In this document: piece after piece, positions 42,451 through 51,206 of the stretch
Position numbering within the stretch: position 1 is the first letter of the stretch
How the letters are laid out: each line of letters opens with the position of its first letter
Translations under genes and position numbers: made by a program
The notes under the pieces: model-generated
Told to the model about the DNA's origin: nothing
Seen by the model: only the letters and a program-made list of their open reading frames with translations
Database searches by the model: none
Source of the DNA: Bacteroidales bacterium
GTDB lineage: Bacteria; Bacteroidota; Bacteroidia; Bacteroidales; UBA12077
Length of the DNA: 51,206 nt
Direction of reading: 5' to 3'
Assembly (NCBI GenBank): GCA_030637515.1
Contig: DAOWGM010000020.1
Span: 1-51,206 of the forward strand

Positions 42451-44184
42451 ATGAATTTTATAGACAAAATAATAAAACTATGTACCATAAGTACAGATAA
42501 GATAGATTCAAAAAATGAATATTTTCATAAAGCTACCATATTTAATTTTTATAGTTTTTCTTCACTTACTTTACTTCTAATTTTCGGTTTAATAAGTATT
42601 ATTCTTGGAAATATTATATTATTTGTAGTATTAGCGGGTCTGTTTGTTATAACAGCTATCAATTTAATTATATTCCAGAAGAAAGGCAATTACCTTTTCT
42701 CATCTAATGTTTTTTCTATTCTACTTGCCCTTTTTCTTATTTGGCTTTTATACTCCGGACAAGTTAATAATCAAGGTATTGTTTTTTACACTCTTTATCC
42801 TGCTTTTATAATTCTTTTACTTGGTAAAAAAAGAGGTAACCCGTCTTCTTTAGTTTTCTTTGTATTATCTGGCATTGCAATTTTATTACCACTAATTTTT
42901 AGTTTTGAGTTAGAGTTTTCATTAATGAATCAGATTTTATTTGTTCTTTTATATGTTGTGTGTTTTATCTTTTTTAACATTTATGAGAATATTCAGGAGA
43001 TTCGAAGAAATGATATGCTAATTGAAATTCAAAAGGCTAAACACGAAACTCAGGTTAAAGAGGAGTTTATTTCTAAGATTTCACATCAAATTAGGACTCC
43101 TTTAAATAATCTTGTTGTAGTAACAAATATTGTTAATGATTCTAATTTAGATGAAAAACAAAAGGATCTTATTGATACAATTCAAGCTTCAACAAATAAT
43201 CTTGTTAATGTTGTAAATAACATTGCAGAAATTTCAAATGTTGACTTACTACAAAGTAAAGATTACAATCAGAATTTTAATCTTGAAACAACAATTAAGA
43301 ATACAATTAATTTATATTCTAATGAAGATTCTCAAAATATTAGTTTCCCATTAACTATTTCTAAGGATATTAATTTTCAGTTATTTGGAGATCCTGTAAA
43401 AATAAAGCAAGTATTTCTTAACCTGATTGAGAATATTCTGAAAAACACAAAAGATGGCGAAAAACCAATCCCAATTGACATTAAAAAATTAAGTGAGTCA
43501 AATGAAATTGTTGAGATCTTATATGCAATTTCTACCAAAGACCTTACTCAAATTTCTGAAATAACTAAAATCCAGAATATTGAAAAAACGAAAAAGGGTA
43601 AAATTGCCGCTATTGTTAAGTTACTTGATTTTAATATTGCAAATAAAATTATTGAATCGCTTAACGGTAATGTAGAAATAGATATTACACCTGATAATTT
43701 CGAATTCAGATTTATTCTAAAATTCCGCAAAGGAGAATCGTTTCCTGATGAAAGAATTTTATCGAAAGAGAGTACTTTACCTCATATCGATACAGGAGAA
43801 AGTATTAGCCTTAAAGATTCAAATGTATTATTAGTTGAAGATAATCTTATAAATCAAAAGATCGTGCTTCTGAGCCTTAAAAAATCGGTTAAATCAGTGG
43901 ATATTGCAAATAATGGTAAAGAAGCCCTTGATAAATTTGGTTCTGTAAAATATGATATTATTTTAATGGATATTCAAATGCCAATAATGAATGGTATTGT
44001 TACAACAAAGAAAATAAGAAATATTGAAAAGAGCACAAATACACATACTCCAATTATTGCAATAACAGCCAATGCACTCTTGGGCGATAAAGAAGAATGT
44101 CTTGCTGCTGGAATGGATGATTATATTAGTAAACCATTTCAAATTGAGACTTTAGTTAAAAAGATGGAACAGCAATTGGCTTAA
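42451..44184 (+). CDS. Membrane hybrid histidine kinase-receiver with degenerate ATPase domain
   Basis: The 577-residue protein has about six membrane helices (35-178), a short coiled coil and a dimerisation domain with phospho-acceptor His212 in ISHQIRTPLNN (normally SHEIR; Glu is Gln here). An ATPase-like domain (about 305-425) precedes a full receiver (about 457-575) with phospho-acceptor Asp507 in LMDIQMP and Lys561. The ATPase domain keeps an N-box-like NLIENILKNT, but where DxGxG and GxGLGL should stand the protein reads STKDLTQISEITKIQ and KKGKIAAIVKLL, so the G1 and G2 boxes are absent. Self-phosphorylation looks unlikely. It may accept phosphate from another kinase, act as a phosphatase, or signal through its receiver. 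It converges on a propeller/PP2C receptor gene. Confidence 0.85.
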   Translation: MNFIDKIIKLCTISTDKIDSKNEYFHKATIFNFYSFSSLTLLLIFGLISIILGNIILFVVLAGLFVITAINLIIFQKKGNYLFSSNVFSILLALFLIWLLYSGQVNNQGIVFYTLYPAFIILLLGKKRGNPSSLVFFVLSGIAILLPLIFSFELEFSLMNQILFVLLYVVCFIFFNIYENIQEIRRNDMLIEIQKAKHETQVKEEFISKISHQIRTPLNNLVVVTNIVNDSNLDEKQKDLIDTIQASTNNLVNVVNNIAEISNVDLLQSKDYNQNFNLETTIKNTINLYSNEDSQNISFPLTISKDINFQLFGDPVKIKQVFLNLIENILKNTKDGEKPIPIDIKKLSESNEIVEILYAISTKDLTQISEITKIQNIEKTKKGKIAAIVKLLDFNIANKIIESLNGNVEIDITPDNFEFRFILKFRKGESFPDERILSKESTLPHIDTGESISLKDSNVLLVEDNLINQKIVLLSLKKSVKSVDIANNGKEALDKFGSVKYDIILMDIQMPIMNGIVTTKKIRNIEKSTNTHTPIIAITANALLGDKEECLAAGMDDYISKPFQIETLVKKMEQQLA

Positions 44185-44264
44185 TTTTACCAATATTGAA
44201 TACTTAGGTTCTGTTTTTTAACAAAGCCAAAACCACATCAGTAAAAATAATTATTGTTTGAGAA

Positions 44265-44290
44265 TATTTAATGTAGATATACATTAAATA
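44265..44290. repeat. Perfect 11-bp inverted repeat between convergent genes
   Basis: TATTTAATGTA and TACATTAAATA pair perfectly around GATA. There is no adjacent T-run, so it is a weak terminator candidate for either strand. Confidence 0.4.
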
Positions 44291-44308
44291 AGCGTGATAC
44301 TAATAAGA

Positions 44309-47300
44309 TTATTCCAGTTCTGGTCTGAATCCAACTATAAGCACATCGTCAACCTGTTCGTGTTCACCTTTCCAGTCTTCGAAACTTCGGTCAAAGTATG
44401 TAAGTTGCTGTTCAAGAGGCAATTTGTGTATGGTAAGTAATAAGTGTCTGAATCGTCTATATTTATATTTTTTCCCATCGGGTCCACCAAACTGATCAGC
44501 ATAACCATCAGAAAACATATAGAAGATGTCATCCTTTTGAAGTTTAATAGTTGTTTTTGTAATATGATCTGATTCTCCTTCATCAAGTAATCCTACTGAG
44601 AATCTATCTCCTCGAATTTCTTCAATTTTATTGTTTCTTATAAGATATAATGGCCGAAAAGCACCGGCATATTCAATTTCTGCTTTCTTTTTATCAATAA
44701 CACAAAAAGCAATATCCATTCCGTCTTTCAACTTTGAATTTTCAGAAGCCTTGCCAAAAGTTACGGCTACACCATCATTTAAATGTTGTAAAATTTCATC
44801 GGCTCCTTCTATTCCTTGGTCATCAGTAATTTTTCTTAATAATTCAAATCCAATAATAGACATAAAAGCTCCAGGAACACCATGACCTGTACAATCAACA
44901 ACTGCTATGAATATTTTATCCTTTTTCTCATTTATCCAATAGAAATCTCCACTTACGATATCCTTTGGTTTAAGCAAAATAAATGATCCAGGCAAAATTC
45001 TTTTATACAAATCCATTGATGGCAATAAAGCTTCCTGAATTCGCTTTGCATAAATAATACTATCAGTAATACTTTTATTTTTTACAGTCAGTTCTTCTTT
45101 TTGTTTTGCAATCTGTTTTGCAATAAGTTCTTTATCTTTCAATTCCTGATTTGACCTTCGTAAACTACGTGTTCTGTATTGAAAAAACCAAACTATAATA
45201 CCAGTCAATAAAATGATGTAAACTGCATAAGCAAATTTTGTTTCCCATAAAGGAGTTAAAACGGTAATTTCAAGACTTGTTCCTATTTCATTCCAGATAT
45301 AGTTGCTATTTGATCCTTTAACAGTAAATATGTAATTTCCTGGTGACAAATTTGAAAATGTTGCAGTTCTTCCATTACCAAGGTTTATCCACTCATCCTC
45401 GATTCCCTTAACCTTATAAGCATAGCTATTTTTTTCCGGATTTGAAAAATCAAGCGCTGAAAACTCTATTGTAATAAGATGATTTTTATATGGTATTTCT
45501 ATCTGTCTGTTTTCTCCTATTTCTATCTTGCTATTAATCTTTTCGAACAAGACTTCTACAGAAGTAATTTCAATATTTGGAACAATTTGATTTTTAACAA
45601 TTGAATCAGGATAAAATGAATTATAACCTGCAATTCCCCCAAAAAACAATTCTCCTTCTTTTGATTCAAACGAGGCTCCATGATTAAATTCAAAGTCCTG
45701 AAGTCCATCTGAAATTCCAAAATTACTAAACAATTCATTTTCAGGACTAAACCGTGAAAGCCCACGATTTGTACTAACCCATAAATCTCCATTATTCCCA
45801 GGCAGAATTGCATATACAAAATTATTTGGCAAACCTTCTTTTTCAGTGTATGCTTTTACTTCAAAAGTATTTATATTAAACCTATTTAAACCCCCTTTTG
45901 TACCTAACCACAAATACTGATTTTCTTCATCTTCATAAATACAAAGTATTTCATTACTACTAAAACATGCTTTGCAATCATCTGTCTTTTTAAAGGTTTC
46001 AATTTCTCCTGTTTCAGTATCAAGCTTGTTTAATCCATTCTCAGTTGCAACCCATAAATTTTTATTCTTATCAAATAATAAGTCGTAAACAAAATCAGCA
46101 GCCAAACTATTTGAGTCGCTTGGATTGTAGAAATAGCTCTGAATCGTATCTTTATTAATCTTATGTAATCCAAATTTTGAACCAATCCATAAATTATCTT
46201 TGTCGTCTTCGATAATATCAAATATTCTGTTATTCTTAAAAACATTAAGTAATTCAATCCTTTTAATTTCTTCGAAACGTTTAGACTTGCTATTAAAGAA
46301 ACTCAGTCCATTCTGAGTACCTAACCACACATCTCCTTTTCTATCTTCAAAGATTTTATGAATATAATCGTTAACAAGAATACTATTACCTGTATTATAC
46401 CGAAGACTTGTTTTTTTAATGGGATCAAAAAGAAAAAGACCTGTTCCCCAAGTACCTATCCACACAATTTGATCCTTTTTATAAATTGAAGTTACAAAGT
46501 TGTTTGAGAAATAAGGTACGTTACTTTTTGACTTATTATATTTATTGAATTTCTTTTGTTCATCCTTAATCTTTAATAAGCCCTGAAGTGCTCCAACCCA
46601 CATTATACCAGTTTTGTCCTGTATAATCTGAGTAAATGAAGTGGTAAGTAATTCTTCGTTATTATATGAAAATTTATTATAAACAGTAAATGTTTCATTT
46701 GCCTTACTAAAATTATTTAATCCATCGTCTGTAGCGATCCACAAATCTCCATTATCATCTTCAAAAATATCGTTAATAATGTTATTACTAATGCTTTTCG
46801 GGTTTTCGTAATCACTATAATAACTTGTAAATTCTTCTGTTTCCCAGTTAAATTTATTAAGTCCGTTTTCAGTACCAATCCATAAATTTAATTCACGATC
46901 CTCAAAAATTACTTTTATATTATTATTACTAATACTCGATTTGTTTTCAGGTTCATGCTTGTATCTTTTAAAAATCTCAAGTTTTCTGTCAAAATAGTTT
47001 AAGCCATCTTTTGTCCCTACCCATAATTGATCTTTGTGATCTTCAAAAATTGAAAATGTTACATTTACTGAAATGAAATTAAATATGTCGTTGTAATGCT
47101 CATAATGCCTGAACTTACCACTTTGCAGATTTAATCTTGATAAGAAATTTTCAGTTTTTATCCATAGATATCCACTTTTATCCTGATATAAATCGTATAC
47201 TTCTTCTTCTTTAAGGCTATTAATATTACTTAGATTTGAATAGTAATGGCTAACTCTCTCTGTAAATCTATCAATTCTATCCAAGCCTTTATTTGTTCCT

Positions 47301-47608
47301 ACCCAAATATTCCCTTCTGAATCTTCGTAAATACAATTAACATAATTATCTGATAATGAACTACTGTCTAAAGGTTGATTTTTAAATATCTTAAACCCAT
47401 ATCCATCGTATTTATTCAAGCCATCTTGTGTACCAATCCATATGAATCCTCTACTATCCTGAATTAAACAATTTACACTAGTTTGTGATAATCCATTCTC
47501 GATAGTAAAATGATCAACTATAATATTTTGGCTATAAGTATCTGATATATGAATAAAGGAAAATAGTCCTATGAAAAGTAGAAATAATATGTGTGATTTG
47601 ATTCTCAT
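44309..47608 (-). CDS. Double beta-propeller receptor with PP2C/SpoIIE phosphatase output
   Basis: A 1099-residue membrane receptor. A signal peptide (1-27) is followed by about thirteen to fourteen propeller repeats of the two-component-regulator type (IWIGTQDGLNKYD, IWVGTNKGLDRID, LWIGTENGLNKF and others), enough for two seven-bladed propellers (about 30-690). Then come a Y_Y_Y domain (about 715-795), one transmembrane helix near 810-830, a coiled coil, and a SpoIIE/PP2C serine phosphatase domain (about 880-1095) with VDCTGHGVPGAFMS, GMDIAFCVID and FSDGYADQFGG supplying metal aspartates. It resembles hybrid two-component systems but replaces the kinase with a phosphatase. The ligand and target are unknown; an anti-anti-sigma protein is a typical target of such phosphatases. 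Confidence 0.92.
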   Translation of the reverse strand: MRIKSHILFLLFIGLFSFIHISDTYSQNIIVDHFTIENGLSQTSVNCLIQDSRGFIWIGTQDGLNKYDGYGFKIFKNQPLDSSSLSDNYVNCIYEDSEGNIWVGTNKGLDRIDRFTERVSHYYSNLSNINSLKEEEVYDLYQDKSGYLWIKTENFLSRLNLQSGKFRHYEHYNDIFNFISVNVTFSIFEDHKDQLWVGTKDGLNYFDRKLEIFKRYKHEPENKSSISNNNIKVIFEDRELNLWIGTENGLNKFNWETEEFTSYYSDYENPKSISNNIINDIFEDDNGDLWIATDDGLNNFSKANETFTVYNKFSYNNEELLTTSFTQIIQDKTGIMWVGALQGLLKIKDEQKKFNKYNKSKSNVPYFSNNFVTSIYKKDQIVWIGTWGTGLFLFDPIKKTSLRYNTGNSILVNDYIHKIFEDRKGDVWLGTQNGLSFFNSKSKRFEEIKRIELLNVFKNNRIFDIIEDDKDNLWIGSKFGLHKINKDTIQSYFYNPSDSNSLAADFVYDLLFDKNKNLWVATENGLNKLDTETGEIETFKKTDDCKACFSSNEILCIYEDEENQYLWLGTKGGLNRFNINTFEVKAYTEKEGLPNNFVYAILPGNNGDLWVSTNRGLSRFSPENELFSNFGISDGLQDFEFNHGASFESKEGELFFGGIAGYNSFYPDSIVKNQIVPNIEITSVEVLFEKINSKIEIGENRQIEIPYKNHLITIEFSALDFSNPEKNSYAYKVKGIEDEWINLGNGRTATFSNLSPGNYIFTVKGSNSNYIWNEIGTSLEITVLTPLWETKFAYAVYIILLTGIIVWFFQYRTRSLRRSNQELKDKELIAKQIAKQKEELTVKNKSITDSIIYAKRIQEALLPSMDLYKRILPGSFILLKPKDIVSGDFYWINEKKDKIFIAVVDCTGHGVPGAFMSIIGFELLRKITDDQGIEGADEILQHLNDGVAVTFGKASENSKLKDGMDIAFCVIDKKKAEIEYAGAFRPLYLIRNNKIEEIRGDRFSVGLLDEGESDHITKTTIKLQKDDIFYMFSDGYADQFGGPDGKKYKYRRFRHLLLTIHKLPLEQQLTYFDRSFEDWKGEHEQVDDVLIVGFRPELE

Positions 47609-47674
47609 TTGTTAATGCTAATTTACTATTTAATAACATGAAAGCAAAGGAATAATTTCATATAAATTGTATCA

Positions 47675-49570
47675 TTATTCTGCAATAGCTCCATCTCCAT
47701 TATTCAATTTTCGGTATTTTAATGAGGGAGATTCAATAAATCCACCAATACCTAAACTATCCCAAATATGGTCTATTCTCTTTATTGTTGAGTCATCAGA
47801 AACGACAATATTGGGCCAATCTCTTTTAAAATTATCTTTTTTTACTGTTTTCTTTGTTGCATCAATAAATATCTTAGAGCATCTTTTATCATTTGCTTTT
47901 ACTATTACTGAATCTCTTTTCGGATCAATATTTCCTGATGCTATCCATGTTATCATATTTACATCATTCACATCAACAGTCTCATCAATTAGAATACAAA
48001 ATTTCACTGTAGACAATTCTTTTTGTTCCGATATTAAATTAATGAAATTATGAATTTGCGCTTTACTTTCCTTTTTTACAGAAACAATAAGCATCTTCTT
48101 ATGAATACTATAATTCAAATCAACTATTTCATTGAATTTCTTTTTTAGATCACTAAAATCCGAAATACTTTCATCAACAAAAATATTAGAATCATTTTCA
48201 ATTTCTTCATCAAACTTTATTGTTGCATCAATTCCCATTTTACCTCCGTATGTTGGTTTTGAAGCAGAATGATCAAGAACATCTAAAGGTCCATTTATGA
48301 ATAGAATATCATTTTCAGGTTTAACATTTTCAAAAATCTGATTTGCAATACTTTTATAATCATGTGTGTCAGCTTCTTTATCAACAACGATCAATATTTT
48401 ATTAAACATCATTTGTCCGGCTCCCCAAAGTGCATTCATCACCTTAAATGCTTGTCCAGGATAAGTTTTATTAATCTTTACAATGACTATATTATGTGCT
48501 ACACCTTCAAAAGGCATATCATAATCTACAATTTCTGGTAAAACAGCAAGTTTTATTGGTGACAGAAAAATCCTTTCTGTTGCTTTCCCAATCCAGGCAT
48601 CTTCCATTGGAGGTACTCCTACAACTGTCGCCGGATAAATTGCATTCTTACGATGTGTAATACAAGTTACATGAAATTTAGGATACCAATCGGATAGAGA
48701 ATAAAAACCTGTGTGATCACCAAATGGACCTTCCCAAATAAAGTCTTCTTCAGTATCAATATAACCTTCAATAATTATATCTGCTTCGGCTGGAACCTCT
48801 AAATCCTGACTTATACATTTTACAAGTTCAACTTTTTGTTTTCTTAAAAATCCGGCCAATAAATACTCGTCAATATTATCAGGAAGTGGAGCTGTAGCCG
48901 AATATGTTAAAACCGGATCACCACCCAAAGCTACTGCAACTGGCATCTTCTTTCCCAACTTTTTATATTCTTCAAAATGCCGAGCCCCTACTTTATGTTT
49001 GTGCCAGTGCATTCCTGTAAGATCTTTCTTAAAAACCTGCATTCTGTACATTCCTACATTGCGAATCCCTGTTTCCGGATCTTTTGTTATAACCATGGGC
49101 AGAGTAACAAAAGGGCCTCCATCGTTTGGCCAACATTTTAATACTGGAATTTTGCTTAAATCTGGATTTCGAATAATTACTTCTTGACTCTTTCCCTTAC
49201 CAGAAATAAGTTTAGGCATCCATGATGAAATATTAGATAGCTTAGGTAGAAGTTTAAGTTTTTCAAAAATATTTGCTTTCGGACCAATTAAATCTAAAAA
49301 GATATTTTCAATCTCTTTACCAAAATCATCCAGATTTTCAACACCCAAAGCCATGCACATTCTTTTCTCAGAACCCATTGAGTTGATTAAAACAGGAAAT
49401 CCTGTTCCATTATTTTCAAACAACAATGCTTTTCCTCCATTTTCGGATTTTGAAATTCTATCAACAATCTCGGTTATTTCCAGCTCAGGGCTTACAAACT
49501 CCTTTATTCTTATCAATTCATTATTTTTTTCAAGTATATTAATAAATTGATTTAATGATTTATATGCCAT
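47675..49570 (-). CDS. UbiD-family decarboxylase
   Basis: A 631-residue enzyme of the prenylated-FMN-dependent UbiD family. Visible blocks are RNVGMYRMQVFKKDLTGMHWHKH, VALGGDPVLTYSATAPLPDNIDEY, EGPFGDHTGFYS (with the catalytic acidic pair), and PPMEDAWIGKATERIFLSP. It is longer than E. coli UbiD (about 497 residues) by a C-terminal extension, as in the menaquinone-pathway and other long forms. A role in quinone synthesis is plausible given the Nqr complex, but the substrate is not determined by sequence. It lies 66 bp before the propeller receptor gene on the same strand. Confidence 0.9.
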   Translation of the reverse strand: MAYKSLNQFINILEKNNELIRIKEFVSPELEITEIVDRISKSENGGKALLFENNGTGFPVLINSMGSEKRMCMALGVENLDDFGKEIENIFLDLIGPKANIFEKLKLLPKLSNISSWMPKLISGKGKSQEVIIRNPDLSKIPVLKCWPNDGGPFVTLPMVITKDPETGIRNVGMYRMQVFKKDLTGMHWHKHKVGARHFEEYKKLGKKMPVAVALGGDPVLTYSATAPLPDNIDEYLLAGFLRKQKVELVKCISQDLEVPAEADIIIEGYIDTEEDFIWEGPFGDHTGFYSLSDWYPKFHVTCITHRKNAIYPATVVGVPPMEDAWIGKATERIFLSPIKLAVLPEIVDYDMPFEGVAHNIVIVKINKTYPGQAFKVMNALWGAGQMMFNKILIVVDKEADTHDYKSIANQIFENVKPENDILFINGPLDVLDHSASKPTYGGKMGIDATIKFDEEIENDSNIFVDESISDFSDLKKKFNEIVDLNYSIHKKMLIVSVKKESKAQIHNFINLISEQKELSTVKFCILIDETVDVNDVNMITWIASGNIDPKRDSVIVKANDKRCSKIFIDATKKTVKKDNFKRDWPNIVVSDDSTIKRIDHIWDSLGIGGFIESPSLKYRKLNNGDGAIAE

Positions 49571-49601
49571 AGAAGTATTTTGAGTGTAATGTTGAAATAT
49601 A

Positions 49602-49643
49602 CAAAAAAAAAGACTGATCCCGATAACTATCTGGACCAGCCTT
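49602..49643 (-). terminator. Intrinsic terminator of the enolase gene
   Basis: On the minus strand AAGGCTGGTCC pairs with GGATCAGTCTT (11 bp including two G-U pairs) and is followed by nine T. It lies 19 bp past the enolase stop codon. Confidence 0.85.
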
Positions 49644-49662
49644 TAAATTGATAATATTTTTA

Positions 49663-50943
49663 TTATAAGAATTTAAAATCTTTTCCTACATACTTCGCAG
49701 AATTTCCTAATGCTTCTTCAATTCTTAATAACTGATTGTATTTCGCTATTCTGTCAGATCTTGATGCTGAACCAGTTTTAATTAAACCTGTATTTAAAGC
49801 AACAGCTAAATCTGCTATTGTTGTATCTTCAGTTTCACCTGAACGATGACTTATAATTGAAGTCATAGAATTCTCAGTTGCCATCTTAACAGCTTCGATT
49901 GTTTCTGTTAATGTTCCTATCTGATTAACCTTAATCAAGATAGAATTTGCAGACTTTTCTTTTATCCCTCGTGATAATCTTTTTACGTTTGTAACAAATA
50001 AATCATCACCAACAAGCTGCACTTTATCTCCAATAGTTTTTACAAGTTCTGCCCAACCGGTCCAATCGTCTTCGTCCAAACCATCTTCAATAGATAATAT
50101 CGGATATTTTTCACTCCAAGTTTTCCAATATTTAACTAAATCTGATGATGTTAAATCTTCGTTTGTTGATTCAAAATGATAAATCTTCTTTTCTTTATCA
50201 TAAAACTCAGAGGCAGCTGCATCAAGTGCTATAAAAATATCTTTACCTGATGTATAGCCTGCTTTTTTAATAGCTTCCAACACCACTTCAATTGCTTCTT
50301 CATTAGATGAAAGATTAGGAGCAAAACCACCTTCATCTCCAACATTTGTTGAATGACCTTTTGATTTTAAAACAGCTTTTAAATGATGGAAAACTTCTGT
50401 TCCCATTCTTAGTGCTTCACTAAAAGATTCAGCACCAACTGGCATTATCATAAATTCCTGAATATCAATTTTATTATCGGCATGCTGTCCTCCATTTAAT
50501 ATATTCATCATAGGAATTGGCAATGTATTTGCATTTACTCCTCCGATATATTTATACAATGGCAATCCGTATTCTGTTGCAGCTGCTCTGGCTGCTGCTA
50601 AAGAAACACCTAACATTGCATTTGCACCAAGGTTTGACTTATTTTCGGTGCCATCGGTTGAGATGAGCAGTTTGTCTATCTCATACTGGCGGCTCACATC
50701 CACGCCGATTAATTCCCGGGCCGCCTTTTCCACATTTTCTATCGCCCGGCCCAAGCCTCTGCCCCCAAAACGTTTTCCGCCATCGACAACAAAAGCGGCC
50801 TCGAACTTACTGGCGGATACCCCCGCCGTGGGTGTCGATCGGCCCGTGGCACCGTTTTCGGTTGTTACCGTTACTTCTAATCCGAGTGTTCCCCGCTCAG
50901 CCATAATCTCAGCAGCGGAGACACTTCGTATCTTATCGCCCAT
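49663..50943 (-). CDS. eno: Enolase with a foreign-looking N-terminal third
   Basis: The 426-residue frame is continuous but mixed. From about residue 100 on it is a normal AT-rich enolase: [57 protein letters not shown] and [17 protein letters not shown]. The first ~100 residues are GC-rich (33-35 of 60 G+C in blocks at 50,701-50,820 against 21 of 60 at 50,521-50,580). They do not look like a true enolase: the DSRGNPTVE strand reads AERGTLGLE, and the PSGASTG loop with the Mg-binding Ser reads PTAGVSASK. The start has a strong GGAGG site, unlike the rest of the window. The change falls at the highly conserved [14 protein letters not shown] infer a join between a Bacteroidota eno and an enolase-like paralogue of another organism, probably an assembly chimera. 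Confidence 0.7.
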   Translation of the reverse strand: MGDKIRSVSAAEIMAERGTLGLEVTVTTENGATGRSTPTAGVSASKFEAAFVVDGGKRFGGRGLGRAIENVEKAARELIGVDVSRQYEIDKLLISTDGTENKSNLGANAMLGVSLAAARAAATEYGLPLYKYIGGVNANTLPIPMMNILNGGQHADNKIDIQEFMIMPVGAESFSEALRMGTEVFHHLKAVLKSKGHSTNVGDEGGFAPNLSSNEEAIEVVLEAIKKAGYTSGKDIFIALDAAASEFYDKEKKIYHFESTNEDLTSSDLVKYWKTWSEKYPILSIEDGLDEDDWTGWAELVKTIGDKVQLVGDDLFVTNVKRLSRGIKEKSANSILIKVNQIGTLTETIEAVKMATENSMTSIISHRSGETEDTTIADLAVALNTGLIKTGSASRSDRIAKYNQLLRIEEALGNSAKYVGKDFKFL

Positions 50944-51069
50944 AGTTAGTCCTCCGGATGTTTCATAATAACGGCACTATAAACCGATCGCGCCGGCACA
51001 TCCAGGGCAATTGCCGAAGCGAGGTATCCAATGCTACAAAGATAAGGTCGGATAGTGAGGGGAAATGCT
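50944..51069. promoter_or_regulatory. GC-rich divergent control region
   Basis: This spacer lies between the enolase-like start (minus strand, site CCGGAGGA 8 bp before ATG) and the uroporphyrinogen decarboxylase-family start (plus strand, site GAGGGG). TTGCCG at 51,011-51,016, 18 bases and TACAAA at 51,035-51,040 could be a weak sigma-70-type promoter, a different type from those elsewhere in the window. The sites support a different host. Confidence 0.4.
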
Positions 51070-51206
51070 ATGACACCAAAAGAAAGGTTCAAAGCCATCT
51101 GCAGCTTCGAGAGGCCAAACGATCCTTATTTGTACCCATTTGGTGTATGGAACGCCACGTTGGACCGGTGGGTGACGGAAGGTATGCCGGTGGATGATCT
51201 TTCCAA
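51070..51206 (+). CDS. Uroporphyrinogen decarboxylase-family protein (N-terminal fragment)
   Basis: Only 45 codons are present before the window ends. The start MTPKERFKAICSFERPND is the typical opening of the URO-D/corrinoid methyltransferase family, and the following YPFGVWNATLDRWVTEGMP fits the divergent branch that lacks a heme-synthesis role. A purine-rich site precedes the ATG. G+C content matches the enolase-like N-terminus and not the rest of the window. Such proteins often act in methyl transfer; the substrate cannot be guessed. It diverges from the enolase-like gene. Confidence 0.7.
   Translation, partial: MTPKERFKAICSFERPNDPYLYPFGVWNATLDRWVTEGMPVDDLS

Noticed and set aside
1..51206. 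tRNA, rRNA, insertion sequences, prophage and integron features
   Set aside because: On reading both strands I saw no cloverleaf with a TTCGA loop, no rRNA sequence, no transposase motif and no integrase or att-like repeats.

Overview
The window is about 51.2 kb of AT-rich DNA from a member of the Bacteroidota, most likely Bacteroidia (Bacteroidales/Marinilabiliales-like). The evidence is gldE-gldD gliding/type IX secretion genes, a protein with a type IX C-terminal sorting domain, an Na+-translocating NADH:quinone reductase (Nqr) operon with its FMN transferase, a GGGP synthase-like gene beside gldD, weak Shine-Dalgarno sites, and several promoters of the Bacteroidota type (TTTG, about 20 nt, then TAnnTTTG or TAnnTTCG). 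The last ~560 bases (from about 50,650) are much richer in G+C, carry strong Shine-Dalgarno sites, and appear to come from a different genome.

Layout. 1-1516: the end of an Mrp antiporter operon (mrpE, partial mrpF) diverges from an FNR-type regulator with a full set of cluster cysteines. 1874-9060: nqrABCDEF, a terminator, then apbE, whose product attaches FMN to NqrB and NqrC. 9065-16756: a MORN-repeat protein, a decayed M14-peptidase-like gene, a large Asp-box protein exported by type IX secretion, a fibronectin-III lipoprotein and DsbD. 16948-24063: housekeeping genes (RNase G, a 29-residue AURKAIP1/COX24-type protein, HU, MutY, SSB), gldE-gldD, a phosphopantetheinyl transferase and a GGGP synthase. 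24159-27910: a NUMOD4/HNH protein, a nested inverted-repeat element and an SOS1-like Na+/H+ antiporter. 28039-36246: a PafA-like pseudophosphatase, YchF, transketolase split into two genes with a methylglyoxal-synthase-like gene and a von Willebrand A gene between them, then an ECF sigma / membrane anti-sigma candidate / periplasmic Spy-like operon. 36298-41157: two MIO-type ammonia-lyases (one a normal histidine ammonia-lyase) and hisS, with a 27-codon ORF directly on the hisS stop codon. 41293-49570: a secreted protein of unknown function, a hybrid kinase whose ATPase domain has lost its nucleotide-binding boxes, a double-propeller receptor with a PP2C output, and a UbiD decarboxylase. 49663-51206: an enolase gene whose first third is GC-rich and lacks the canonical N-terminal catalytic loop, divergent from the start of a uroporphyrinogen decarboxylase-family gene.

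How the genes fit together. Sodium and redox bioenergetics stand out: the Mrp and SOS1-like antiporters, Nqr and ApbE, with an FNR-type regulator beside Nqr and FNR-like palindromes in front of both operons. A second theme is catalytic decay: the alkaline-phosphatase paralogue, the methylglyoxal-synthase paralogue and the hybrid kinase all keep their fold but lose key residues. The most important caution is the GC break inside the enolase gene. It is either an assembly chimera or a very recent recombination, and anything past ~50,650 should not be assigned to this genome without read-level support.
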